DNA from: Mycetocola tolaasinivorans
GTDB lineage: Bacteria; Actinomycetota; Actinomycetes; Actinomycetales; Microbacteriaceae
NCBI RefSeq assembly: GCF_003667565.1
Contig: NZ_RCUX01000010.1
Span: forward strand, 1 to 64,000
DNA: 64,000 nucleotides
Direction of reading: 5' to 3'
This document shows, piece after piece, positions 51,303 to 61,059 of the stretch (positions are counted from its first letter, which is position 1; each line of letters begins with the position of its first letter). The notes beneath the pieces were generated by a model. That model searched no databases. It saw only the letters and a program-made list of their open reading frames with translations, and had not been told where the DNA came from. A program made the translations under genes and the position numbers.

Positions 51303-51923
51303 GTGAGAGCCCCGCTGCCTCGTCGCAGATCGACCAGGTGCGCTGTGACGATACTTTTCGCCAGCGTAGTGCTCGGTCTGGTGTCATGCGCGGCCGAACC
51401 TACCGCGGCGCCATTTGATATTGCCCTGGTGAAAGAATCGACAACTCCCTTTCAATTGACCATTCTTGAAGACGGTGTTGTCACCGCGGCAGAGTACGAG
51501 AGTGCGGTCCTGGCGCACCGCTCGTGTGTGGAAAATGCTGGGGCATCACCGGGAGAAATTGAATCGCTGGGACACAACCAGCGCGGCTTCCAGGTGGAGA
51601 TTATTGCGGACACTGAAGAGGAGGCGGCCCGCATCGATTCCCTGGCGGAAGCCTGCCATGGTGAATACCTGTCGGACGTAGCCGACGTGTGGGTCTACCA
51701 GCAGCTCCTCAGTGAAAAGGAACTCGACGCGATCCGCCCGGACGTGGCGTCCTGTCTGCGTGACGTGGGGATAAAAGTCTCGGATACATTCACGATGAAG
51801 GAACTGTATACCCAGCTTGAAAGGCTTGCGAACACCTCGGCTCTTCAACCGTGTATGGATCGTTACCCCGAGTTCTTCGTACAATCCCCCCGGCAGGATT
51901 CCACCCCGGGTCGCGCTCGCTGA
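51303..51923 (+). CDS. Lipoprotein of unknown family, island gene 2
   Basis: A 206-residue lipoprotein (lipobox LVSC, Cys29) starting at GTG one base after the previous stop. The mature part is acidic and mostly helical, with four further cysteines spaced through it (HRSCVENAG, EACHGEYLS, VASCLRDVG, LQPCMDRYP), which suits two disulphides outside the membrane. I recognise no family. Its position between a secreted protein and its probable exporter suggests a chaperone, receptor or immunity lipoprotein; this is inference. Its TGA overlaps the next ATG. Confidence 0.7.
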   Translation: MRAPLPRRRSTRCAVTILFASVVLGLVSCAAEPTAAPFDIALVKESTTPFQLTILEDGVVTAAEYESAVLAHRSCVENAGASPGEIESLGHNQRGFQVEIIADTEEEAARIDSLAEACHGEYLSDVADVWVYQQLLSEKELDAIRPDVASCLRDVGIKVSDTFTMKELYTQLERLANTSALQPCMDRYPEFFVQSPRQDSTPGRAR

Positions 51924-53002
51924 TGTCGCGCCGCAACCTGCTTATTTGGGTGGTGACGGCGGGGGCACTGGCGATTCCGTTGGCCGGGCTCGCGGCGGGC
52001 ACAGCCCTCACTATGCAGATCGCTCGTGAAACCATTCAACCAGATGTCGGTTCGGCTGTTTATCCCGCAGTTCGAGGCCCGCTGGCCCCCGAGATAAACG
52101 TCGAACTGGCGTTGGAGTGGTCTGAGTCCGCCTCGGTGCTTTCTCCTGCTTGGACGGGCACTGTAACGGGGGTTTCGATCGTCCCCGGGGGAACGCTAAC
52201 AGCGGGCGATCGCCCCGTTCACATCGACAATGTATCGCGCATCGCCTATCACTCTGCTGCTCCCCTTATTGCTCCGGTCGAGGCGAGTAGCCCGTTGGCC
52301 TGGCGTAAAATCGTTATAGACCTTTTCCACCGTTTGGGCCATCAGGGTGGCGAGACCAGTCGGCAACCGTTCGCCACGATTGTTCGCACGATTGCGCAGG
52401 ATCTCGGAGTCCCCGACGCCCAGGACGTTGATTCATTTGACCCCGCATGGGGCATTTGGCTTCCCCAAGAATCGATCACAATTGGCCGGCACCTCCCCGC
52501 CATCGGAGCGGTTGCTCCCGCTCAGGGTGAGCCCATATTTGAGACACCGCGCATGCTCGAAACCATTGCACTCTCTGATGGATCCCCTCCCGTCGTACGG
52601 CCCGAAACGCCCCTGAAACTCAGAACATCCGGGGTGGAAATCGAGGTGACGGAGTTTCCGATCACCGACGCTGAATCATTGATGGTGCTCGCAACGGCCG
52701 TCGGCGCGGATAACCCGGAAACCCTCCCAGGGAAGATCGTCAACGAATCCTTTGGCGAAGGATGGGTTGTACCCGCCAGCGCACTTCTTATTGGGAAATC
52801 AGATGCCTACTGCATTGTCATTCCTGCTGCGCCTGGAACCCAAGCCGAGGCAGCATCACCTGATGCCGCAGTCACCCCGGTCTCCGTTATTAGCGGCGCA
52901 CCACCCGGCGTTGCATGGATCGCGGGAGAGCTGCCAAATGAGTTGCGGGTGTTCTCCCATCCGCTCCGCGAGGACGGAAAGCTTGCATGCCCCTCATCAT
53001 GA
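51923..53002 (+). CDS. MacA-like membrane-anchored adaptor
   Basis: A 359-residue protein with an N-terminal membrane anchor (residues 7-29). A half-lipoyl-like segment (WTGTVTGVSIVPGGTLTAGD, residues about 77-96) is followed by a helical stretch (about 115-165) resembling the peptidoglycan-binding insert of actinobacterial MacA-like proteins. A C-terminal beta-rich domain (GWVVPASALLIGK) completes the adaptor layout. It would link the ABC permease to the cell wall and present the substrate. The start at 51923 is set by the TGATG overlap with the lipoprotein gene. It overlaps the ATPase gene by 16 bases. Confidence 0.7.
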   Translation: MSRRNLLIWVVTAGALAIPLAGLAAGTALTMQIARETIQPDVGSAVYPAVRGPLAPEINVELALEWSESASVLSPAWTGTVTGVSIVPGGTLTAGDRPVHIDNVSRIAYHSAAPLIAPVEASSPLAWRKIVIDLFHRLGHQGGETSRQPFATIVRTIAQDLGVPDAQDVDSFDPAWGIWLPQESITIGRHLPAIGAVAPAQGEPIFETPRMLETIALSDGSPPVVRPETPLKLRTSGVEIEVTEFPITDAESLMVLATAVGADNPETLPGKIVNESFGEGWVVPASALLIGKSDAYCIVIPAAPGTQAEAASPDAAVTPVSVISGAPPGVAWIAGELPNELRVFSHPLREDGKLACPSS

Positions 53003-53631
53003 CCGATGTGGACTATGCCTTCCCCTCCGCAAGGGCCCCGCTGTTTTCTCAGTTGTCACTCACATTCCAGGAAGGAGCGTTGACCGCCGTATCGGGGCCC
53101 AGCGGAAGTGGAAAATCCACTCTCCTGGACCTTCTTGGTGGGCTGCGGGAGCCTACCTCGGGCCATATCTACAGTGAGATTCGCGGTGTCCGTGGCCCCG
53201 TCACCGCCGCGTCTTGGATTGTGCAGCACAATCCTGTTCTCCTGGGCAGGACTGCTGCAGAGAACGTTGCCCTTTCACTCCTCTCCGCCGGAAGCACCCA
53301 CCGTGACGCCCGCAGGAACGCCGTGAAAATGCTTGGAGAGATGGGTCTTGAAGACCGAGTTGACGAACCAGTCAGCCGTCTCTCGGGCGGAGAAATCCAG
53401 CGTGTCTGTATCGCCAGATGCCTTCTTGGCCCATCGTCAGTGATTCTTGCCGATGAACCCACCGGTCAACTTGATCGAGAAAACTCCACTCTTATATATC
53501 ACGCGCTAAAGCGCGCGGCCTTTATGGGCCGGATCGTTGTTATCGCCACCCACGATGCAATCCTCATGCAGGATTGCGACCGCAACATTGTACTCGATAA
53601 GGGGAAGCGTGACATATCAGCCTCGATATAG
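52987..53631 (+). CDS. ABC ATPase of the island exporter
   Basis: A 214-residue MacB/LolD-type ATPase: Walker A GPSGSGKST (residues 37-45), Q-loop WIVQHNPVLLGRTAAENVAL, signature LSGGEIQR, Walker B VILADEPTGQLD and H-loop ATHDAILM. Codon choice is less GC-rich than in the chromosomal ABC genes of the window. It overlaps both the adaptor gene and the permease gene, so the three subunits are made together. Confidence 0.9.
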   Translation: MPLIMTDVDYAFPSARAPLFSQLSLTFQEGALTAVSGPSGSGKSTLLDLLGGLREPTSGHIYSEIRGVRGPVTAASWIVQHNPVLLGRTAAENVALSLLSAGSTHRDARRNAVKMLGEMGLEDRVDEPVSRLSGGEIQRVCIARCLLGPSSVILADEPTGQLDRENSTLIYHALKRAAFMGRIVVIATHDAILMQDCDRNIVLDKGKRDISASI

Positions 53632-54688
53632 CACTCTCTGTCGAGAGGGAGTGCTATCTCTCCACGCTCGGGGACGGGCGGCGCTCAGCATCTCTGTCCT
53701 CGTGTTCTTCTTGGCGATGACCACGCTAATTGTCGAAGGGCACTCGCTGGGAGCGTTAAAGGCTCAGCTCAGCACCTTTGAAGAGGCTGGCGGAAATGTT
53801 CTCGTGGTGGACGCTGAAGGCGCATCCATACCTCAGCAACCTTGCTCGACGCTTTCCGACGTTCGGGGGGTCATCCGGGCGGGAGCGATGGTGGGCGTTG
53901 CAACCGTCCACTCAAGCATTGAGCCCTCGATATCTTTCCGCCAGGGAACGGTGTCTGCCGAGTATCTGATGATCCTTAGCCCAGACTGGGACGCCACGCC
54001 GGGTGCCGTTCTGGGGCCCGAAGCATCAGATACGGTGGGCCTTGCGCCTGGGTCAGAGCTGCGGTTGGGGGAGAGTGAAACCGATACCCGGTTTGGATCT
54101 GCGCTGCCCGCATCGCCACGAGCTGCAGATCGGGCGAGATGGATATATAACGTGCGGGTGGTGAGTGACGAAGACGCCATCCGGGAGTGTTGGGTGCAGG
54201 CCAACTCTGGATATCTCAATCAGGTTCGGGAGGCGGCCGCGGCTGCGTTCAGCGGGACTGATGCACTCCGGATCAGATCGTTGGTGGACCCCGGATCTGC
54301 ACAATCCGCTATCGCCGGTTACGACTCTCGGCTCACCGGTTGGCTGTGGCTGGTCGTAGGGCCCATCATTGGCGGGGTGATCCTGACGCACCTTCGTGCC
54401 CGAGCATCGGAATACGCGCTGTATCGAGTGAGTGGATTTGCCGCCCAGGATGTCGCTCTCATCTCCTACTTGGAGATCATCATTCTTGTACTACTTCCAT
54501 CTCTAATCGCAGCGAGCGCAGCTGCGATGTTTTTTGCAGGTCGGGGAACTCTGGACGCAGATGTCTTCGCGGTCGTTAGCACGACGACGTTGAAGATCGT
54601 CGGTTCGGGCATCGTCGTAGCCGTCGCCCTTGGATTCGGTTTGGTACTGTCCAGTGACCTCGGCCGGACGATGAAGGGCCGCGGTTAG
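53609..54688 (+). CDS. FtsX/MacB-like permease of the island exporter
   Basis: A 359-residue permease starting at GTG 53609 with GGGGAA just upstream. One helix near residues 24-43 (AALSISVLVFFLAMTTLIV) is followed by an outer domain of about 200 residues and three C-terminal helices (WLWLVVGPIIGGVILTHL, ISYLEIIILVLLPSLIAA, IVGSGIVVAVALGFGLVL). EYALYRVSGFAAQDVAL is the FtsX-type coupling loop. Its stop codon directly abuts the right copy of the direct repeat, whose hairpin serves as its terminator. Confidence 0.82.
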   Translation: MTYQPRYSTLCREGVLSLHARGRAALSISVLVFFLAMTTLIVEGHSLGALKAQLSTFEEAGGNVLVVDAEGASIPQQPCSTLSDVRGVIRAGAMVGVATVHSSIEPSISFRQGTVSAEYLMILSPDWDATPGAVLGPEASDTVGLAPGSELRLGESETDTRFGSALPASPRAADRARWIYNVRVVSDEDAIRECWVQANSGYLNQVREAAAAAFSGTDALRIRSLVDPGSAQSAIAGYDSRLTGWLWLVVGPIIGGVILTHLRARASEYALYRVSGFAAQDVALISYLEIIILVLLPSLIAASAAAMFFAGRGTLDADVFAVVSTTTLKIVGSGIVVAVALGFGLVLSSDLGRTMKGRG

Positions 54689-56197
<1,509 letters not shown>

Positions 56198-56429
56198 CTA
56201 GGTGCGCGGCGAGCCTCCGCGCACCTGCGCGAGGCGTGCATCGGTGCAGGTTTCTGATCATGAGACCCGCAGAATCGACCCGGTCAGGCACCGGCACCGT
56301 GATTCCCCCTTATAGGGGTGCGCCAAATTCCCAGGCGGAACCCCGCGGATTTCTCTCGGAAACCCGGGAAAATCCGGGAAAAAACGGCCGGGGGAGGACG
56401 TGTCGGGTATCGCGCGGTAGGCTGGAGGG

Positions 56430-56909
56430 GTGACAGAACATAACCTGCTCGGAATCCCGGAAACCCGCCTCCCGGACGAACCGGAGGTTAGCCGCGCCCT
56501 GAAGAAGGCCGTGGGCATCGACGAACTCGAAGCGATCGTTGCGGCAAACCCGTCGTCCTCGCTCGCCTGGTCGGCATACGCCGCGGCCATCGCGAACCCC
56601 GCGCGGCCCATCGCCGGGTACTCCGCCGCACGCGTCGCCTATCACCGTGGGCTCGATGCACTGCGCAAGGCCGGCTGGCGTGGGCAGGGGCCGATCCCCT
56701 GGTCGCATGAGCCCAACCGCGGTGTGCTGCGCGCGCTCTACCTGCTGCGTCGCGCCGCGCTGGACATCGGCGAAACCGCCGAGGTCACCCGCCTCACCGA
56801 GTTCCTGCGCGACGCCGATGAAACCGCCATCGCCCAGATCGAGAACGAAAACACCCCGGTCGAGCCCGCCCCGACCACCGAGGCGTTCTTCATCCGCGGC
56901 CTGGATTAG
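56430..56909 (+). CDS. DUF3151 family protein
   Basis: A 159-residue actinobacterial protein of the DUF3151 family. Landmarks are NLLGIPETRLPDEPEV at the start, AYHRGLDALRKAGWRG and WSHEPNRGVLRALYLLRRAA. It is commonly found next to purA, as here. Predicted helical and cytoplasmic; function unknown. The start is GTG with GGAGG close upstream. Confidence 0.88.
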   Translation: MTEHNLLGIPETRLPDEPEVSRALKKAVGIDELEAIVAANPSSSLAWSAYAAAIANPARPIAGYSAARVAYHRGLDALRKAGWRGQGPIPWSHEPNRGVLRALYLLRRAALDIGETAEVTRLTEFLRDADETAIAQIENENTPVEPAPTTEAFFIRGLD

Positions 56910-57019
56910 GCCGTCGCGGCGGTTCGAGAAACCGTCACCGCAACACCGCTCTGTGAGCGCGCCCGACCGCGCCTCCACCATAAATTTGTACGTGCAGCAC
57001 CGAAAGAGGGAACACCACC

Positions 57020-58306
57020 ATGCCCGGAATCGTGATCGTAGGAGCCCAGTGGGGCGACGAAGGTAAGGGGAAGGCCACCGACCTCCTCGGTTCGCGTATC
57101 GACTACGTGGTCAAGTTCAACGGTGGAAACAACGCCGGCCACACCGTGGTTGTGGGCAACGAGAAGTACGCCCTGCACCTGCTGCCCTCGGGTATCCTGA
57201 CCCCGGGCGTCACCCCGGTGATCGCCAACGGTGTCGTGGTTGACCTCTCGGTCCTGTTCCAGGAGCTCGAAGCCCTCTCGGCTCGCGGCGTGGACGTCTC
57301 CAAGCTGCGCATCAGCGCCAACGCCCACATCATCACCCACTACCACCGCACCCTCGACAAGGTCACCGAGCGCTTCCTCGGCAAGCGCCAGATCGGTACC
57401 ACCGGTCGCGGCATCGGCCCGGCCTACGCCGACAAGATCAACCGTGTGGGCATCCGCGTTCAGGACCTGTTTGACGAGAACATCCTGCGCCAGAAGGTCG
57501 AGGGCGCCCTCGGCGTCAAGAACCACCTGCTGCTCAAGGTCTACAACCGTCGCGCCATCACCGTCGACGAAATCATGGAGGACCTGCTCAGCTACACCGA
57601 GCGTCTGCGCCCCATGGTTGTTGATGCCTCGCTCGAGCTCAACCGTGCGCTCGACCGCGGCGAGAACGTGCTCTTCGAGGGTGGCCAGGCCACGATGCTC
57701 GACATCGACCACGGCACCTACCCGTTCGTGACCTCGTCTTCCGCCACCTCGGGCGGTGCCGCCACCGGTTCCGGTGTGGCTCCGAACCGTCTCGACCGCA
57801 TCATCGGCATCGTCAAGGCCTACACCACCCGCGTGGGTGCCGGCCCGTTCCCCACCGAGCTGTTCGACGCCTCCGGCGACTACCTGCGCGCCAAGGGCTT
57901 CGAATTCGGCACCACCACCGGCCGTCCGCGCCGCGTGGGCTGGTACGACGCCCCGATCGCGCGCTACACCGCGCGCATCAATGGCGTCACCGACTTCGTG
58001 CTCACCAAGCTCGACATCCTCGATGAGCTCAAGACCATCCCCGTCTGCGTCGCCTACGACGTCGACGGTGTGCGCCACGACGAGGTGCCGGTCTCGCAGA
58101 CCGACTTCCACCACGCCACCCCCATCTACGAGGAGTTCCCCGGCTGGGAAACCGACATCAGCGGTATCCGCGAGTTCGATGACCTCCCCGAGAACGCCCG
58201 CAACTACGTGCTCGCCCTGGAGAAGATGAGCGGTTCGCGCATCTCCGCCATCGGCGTGGGCCCGGGCCGCGACGCCATCATCGTGCGTCACGACCTGATC
58301 GGCTAA
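57020..58306 (+). CDS. purA: Adenylosuccinate synthetase
   Basis: A 428-residue enzyme that converts IMP and aspartate to adenylosuccinate using GTP. The P-loop GDEGKGK is at residues 12-18. [58 protein letters not shown] and [12 protein letters not shown] are diagnostic. Length is standard. It is followed six bases later by the SipW-type signal peptidase gene. Confidence 0.98.
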   Translation: MPGIVIVGAQWGDEGKGKATDLLGSRIDYVVKFNGGNNAGHTVVVGNEKYALHLLPSGILTPGVTPVIANGVVVDLSVLFQELEALSARGVDVSKLRISANAHIITHYHRTLDKVTERFLGKRQIGTTGRGIGPAYADKINRVGIRVQDLFDENILRQKVEGALGVKNHLLLKVYNRRAITVDEIMEDLLSYTERLRPMVVDASLELNRALDRGENVLFEGGQATMLDIDHGTYPFVTSSSATSGGAATGSGVAPNRLDRIIGIVKAYTTRVGAGPFPTELFDASGDYLRAKGFEFGTTTGRPRRVGWYDAPIARYTARINGVTDFVLTKLDILDELKTIPVCVAYDVDGVRHDEVPVSQTDFHHATPIYEEFPGWETDISGIREFDDLPENARNYVLALEKMSGSRISAIGVGPGRDAIIVRHDLIG

Positions 58307-58312
58307 CACCCC

Positions 58313-59077
58313 ATGACGAACGACCCCGCCACCCCGGAACAGAAACCGGTGAGCCGCCGAGAGGCGCACACACCGGCCACGACCGAGGGGGCGGGGTCTT
58401 CCTCATCCGTGCCCGAGGACGCCATTGCTGGGCCTGCCGCCGCGGCACCGCCGCAGCGCTCGCGCGCCCGCCGCATCGCCGGCCTCATCACCAAGATCGT
58501 CTCCTGGGTCGTCATCGGGGCCGCCGCCGCCCTCATCATCGCTTTTGTGCTGGTGCCCCGCGTCACCGGCGCCACCCCCTACACGGTGCTCACCGGATCG
58601 ATGCGCCCCAGCATGCCGCCCGGCACCACCGTCGTCGTGCGCCCCGTCGAGTTCGACACCATCCGGGTGGGCGACGTCATCACCTACCAGATCGCCTCCG
58701 GCAAGCCCGAGGTCGTGACCCACCGCGTGATCGCCGTCAACATCACCCCCGAGGGCCCACGCCTCGAAACCAAGGGCGACGCCAACCCCGCACCCGACCA
58801 GAACCCCATCCGGCCCGAACAGGTGCGCGGCAAGGTCTGGTACTGGGCACCGGTCGTGGGCTACCTCAGCCAGGGCGTCCAGACCGACACCCGCACCTGG
58901 ATCGCCCGCGGCATCGGCATCGCCCTGATCGGATACGCCGGCTACCTCGTGGTCAGCGCCGTCCGCGGCCGCGCCCGCCGCCGAGCCGAAGAACACGCCG
59001 CCGAGGAACACACGATCGAGGAGCACACGACCGAGGAACACTCGGCCGAAGAGCACGACGCCGAAACCCCGCGCTAA
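58313..59077 (+). CDS. SipW-type signal peptidase I with EEH-repeat tail
   Basis: A 254-residue S26 peptidase. The catalytic serine is Ser96 in LTGSMRPSMPPG and the general base is His137 in VVTHRVIAV, the Ser-His arrangement of ER-type/SipW enzymes in place of the usual Ser-Lys. DNA after the active site encodes LETKGDANPAPDQNPI, also typical. Membrane helices are near residues 62-82 and 205-222. The tail has about six EEH-type repeats (AEEHAAEEHTIEEHTTEEH). It should process the alternate-signal proteins encoded downstream. Confidence 0.9.
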   Translation: MTNDPATPEQKPVSRREAHTPATTEGAGSSSSVPEDAIAGPAAAAPPQRSRARRIAGLITKIVSWVVIGAAAALIIAFVLVPRVTGATPYTVLTGSMRPSMPPGTTVVVRPVEFDTIRVGDVITYQIASGKPEVVTHRVIAVNITPEGPRLETKGDANPAPDQNPIRPEQVRGKVWYWAPVVGYLSQGVQTDTRTWIARGIGIALIGYAGYLVVSAVRGRARRRAEEHAAEEHTIEEHTTEEHSAEEHDAETPR

Positions 59078-59093
59078 CCGCACGATCACAACC

Positions 59094-59143
59094 GCACCTC
59101 ACCCGCATTCCCACCGCAAGATTGCGGGGTGAGGTGCTTTTTT
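59094..59143 (+). terminator. Terminator after the signal peptidase gene
   Basis: Arms 59094-59107 and 59123-59137 pair with one bulge and are followed by six T. It separates the purA-sipW unit from the fibre operon and its long leader. Confidence 0.88.
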
Positions 59144-59175
59144 GTGCCCAAAATCATCCGAAACGACTCTCAAGC

Positions 59176-59323
59176 GGGGGACAACCCCAAAGATTTCTTG
59201 CGCAAGGCGGACAATTCCGTGTCCCCCTTAAGCCCCATTTGGGGGACATTTTGCACAGAATATGCATTTGCGCAGCGTCAATATCTCAAATCTTGAGCTT
59301 TTCTTGAGCAAATGGTGTCCCCC
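59176..59323 (+). ncRNA. Two large GGGGGACA/TGTCCCCC hairpins in the fibre-operon leader
   Basis: GGGGGACA at 59176-59183 and 59241-59248 alternates with its exact reverse complement TGTCCCCC at 59220-59227 and 59316-59323, giving two successive hairpins (or one alternative long pairing). The second has extra pairing inside (ATTTTGC with GCAAAT) and a CTTGAGC direct repeat in its loop. The region is A/T-richer than its surroundings. No protein-coding frame with plausible codon use is seen. Calling this an RNA is inference from structure; it could also act as DNA. Confidence 0.5.
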
Positions 59324-59403
59324 GCGCGAAAAAAAGGGAAACGTTGTCGCGATTGCGGCGTTCATCTTGAGGCGGGCTCGCAATTATTGAGTCAACGGCA
59401 AGC

Positions 59404-59611
59404 GAGAACAACCCGAAACTGTTCTCACCGCGGAGAACACCCCCAACGTTCTCGCAGCCAGAGGGTGACCCCAAGCACCCACCCCGAGACCAACCCGAAA
59501 TTGATCTCACCCGGGACCAACCCGAAATTGGCCCCACCGAGGACAACCCGAAACCCGTCCTCACCGGGGCCACCCGAAACCGCATCCCGAGCTCAACCCG
59601 AAACTGAGCTC
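59404..59611 (+). ncRNA. Array of about eight stem-loops with constant loop and covarying stems
   Basis: Stem-loops follow each other every 25-30 bases. Clear ones: 59404-59426 (GAGAACA/TGTTCTC), 59433-59453 (GAGAAC/GTTCTC), 59463-59480 (GGGTG/CACCC), 59486-59508, 59513-59535, 59539-59562 (GAGGAC/GTCCTC) and 59589-59611 (GAGCTCA/TGAGCTC); one at about 59566-59588 is weak. The loop core is CCCGAAA in six and CCCCAA in two, while stem sequences differ and still pair. Most are separated by ACC. The array ends about 60 bases before the first fibre-protein start. I know of no described element like it. Confidence 0.6.
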
Positions 59612-59669
59612 ACCCGATGCAGCGGCCTCACCTCCCCCCATGACGCCTCCCCCCAAAAGGACACCCACC

Positions 59670-60245
59670 ATGAAGAAGACCACCACTGCCGCCATCGCCG
59701 CTACCCTCGGCGCAGCCCTGCTGCTCGGCGGCGCCGGAACCCTCGCCTACTGGACCGACACCAAGGATGCCTCCCCCCAGGTCATCAACTCGGGTAACCT
59801 CGAGCTCGGTCAGATCGACTCCGCTACCTGGAGCGTTCAGCAGATCGTTGGCGACAAGAAGAGCGACGCGGTAAAGGTTGACCCGAACAACTTCCGCATC
59901 GTTCCGGGTGACGTTCTCACCACCACGGTCAACGTGCCGGTAACCCTCGTGGGCACCGACATCAAGGCCAGCCTCAAGGTGGATGACATCTACTGGGAGT
60001 CCAGCTCGCTGCGCGACCAGCTCACCCCGACCGTCGTCAGCATCAACGGCCAGGCTCCGGTAAACGGTGCCGTCACCATCGCCGCGACCCCCGGTCAGAG
60101 CACCGTGAACGTGCCCGTCGTGGTTTCGGTCTCCTACAAGTGGGACGGCGCAACCCAGCGCGCAAACAACCGCGGTGAGTTCAGCAACAGCGCCACCCTG
60201 CGCGCCAAGTACGTCCTGACCCAGGTACCCGTTACCCAGAAGTAA
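59670..60245 (+). CDS. Alternate-type signal peptide (SipW-dependent) fibre-like protein 1
   Basis: A 191-residue secreted protein of the TasA/camelysin-like superfamily. The N-terminus (KKTTTAAIAATLGAALLLGG followed by AGTLAYWTDTKDAS) is the alternate signal cleaved by SipW-type peptidases. The mature part is a beta-rich jelly-roll-like domain (SGNLELGQIDSATW, VPVTLVGTDIKASLKVDDI). The start is ATG 59670 with AAAAGGA upstream. Such proteins form extracellular fibres in Firmicutes. It is the first gene of the operon and lies right after the stem-loop array. Confidence 0.85.
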   Translation: MKKTTTAAIAATLGAALLLGGAGTLAYWTDTKDASPQVINSGNLELGQIDSATWSVQQIVGDKKSDAVKVDPNNFRIVPGDVLTTTVNVPVTLVGTDIKASLKVDDIYWESSSLRDQLTPTVVSINGQAPVNGAVTIAATPGQSTVNVPVVVSVSYKWDGATQRANNRGEFSNSATLRAKYVLTQVPVTQK

Positions 60246-60250
60246 GCCAC

Positions 60251-60441
60251 GTGAGGCCGAGGTTCCCCCCAATCTCGGCCTCACGGATACGTCACCCCGC
60301 ACCATCGGTGGCGTATCACCCCCGGTGCGCGGGCTACGCCCCGCCGGGTGGGACATCGCCAGCGTTGATGCCCCGGTCTGAGCCCCGCTCAGCGAAACGA
60401 TCGGCCCCGCGAGTATTCCCCCAAGCCTCGCGGGGTCGATC
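60251..60441 (+). promoter_or_regulatory. Two strong hairpins with C-rich loops between fibre genes 1 and 2
   Basis: The first is an exact 11-bp stem (60251-60261 with 60274-60284) with loop GTTCCCCCCAAT. The second is a 15-bp stem with one G-U pair (60399-60413 with 60427-60441) and loop TATTCCCCCAAGC. Neither has a T-run, so they look like RNA processing, stability or attenuation elements that could raise fibre 1 over later genes. The CCCCCAA loops resemble two of the array loops upstream. Confidence 0.55.
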
Positions 60442-60477
60442 CCCCTTATCTCCCCCATGACAGAAGAGGACCAGGCC

Positions 60478-61059
60478 GTGCGTAAACTCATCGCCGCAGC
60501 GCTCGCTTCCCTCGTGGGTGCCGCCCTCCTCTTCGGCGGTGCCGGAACCCTCGCGTTCTGGACCGACAGTAAGGATGCGGCTCCGCTCACCATCCAGTCC
60601 GGATCGCTGAGCATCGGCCCGATCGGATCGGAAGCCGCCACCTGGACCCTCGGTCAGGATGTGCCCGGCGGCCGCGGATCCGCGGCCGTACGCTACACCG
60701 GCCAGGCCCTCGTGCCCGGCGACATTCTCACCGCAACCGTGAACGTTCCGGTTGAACTCGTGGGAACCGATATGGCCGCGAGCCTCGCCGTTTCCGCCCT
60801 CACCGTCACCGCCGCGAGCGGTAAGGCGGCCGACCAGGGTCTCGCGCAGAGCCTCGTCACCCGGGTGGTCAGCGTTGGTAGCGCCCAGGCAGGCCCCGAC
60901 GGCCAGGCCCCCACCGCGACGATCCGTGGAGACGTACGTACCGTGCCGGTCGTGATCAGCGCGACCCTGCCCTGGGCCACGACGTCCGCAATGTCCGGTA
61001 GCGTAAAGCTCGCAATGACCTACACCCTGACCCAGCAGCCGATCGGAGCCGCCTCGTGA
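60478..61059 (+). CDS. Alternate-type signal peptide fibre-like protein 2
   Basis: A 193-residue paralogue of the preceding protein. The signal reads VRKLIAAALASLVGAALLFG, then GAGTLAFWTDSKDAAPLTI, and the body repeats the same landmarks (SGSLSIGPIGSEAATW, VPVELVGTDMAASLAVSAL). The start is taken as GTG 60478 because GAGGA lies eight bases upstream; ATG at 60457 would add seven residues. Its stop overlaps the next start (GTGA). Confidence 0.82.
   Translation: MRKLIAAALASLVGAALLFGGAGTLAFWTDSKDAAPLTIQSGSLSIGPIGSEAATWTLGQDVPGGRGSAAVRYTGQALVPGDILTATVNVPVELVGTDMAASLAVSALTVTAASGKAADQGLAQSLVTRVVSVGSAQAGPDGQAPTATIRGDVRTVPVVISATLPWATTSAMSGSVKLAMTYTLTQQPIGAAS

Noticed and set aside
59404-59611. CRISPR array
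   Set aside because: Units are only 25-30 bases, the constant part is about seven bases in the middle of a varying hairpin, there are no equal-length spacers and no cas genes.
59312-59797. Open frame with repeats through the stem-loop array
   Set aside because: Its repeated words come from the hairpins themselves, it has no ribosome binding site, and it runs out of frame over the start of the real fibre gene.
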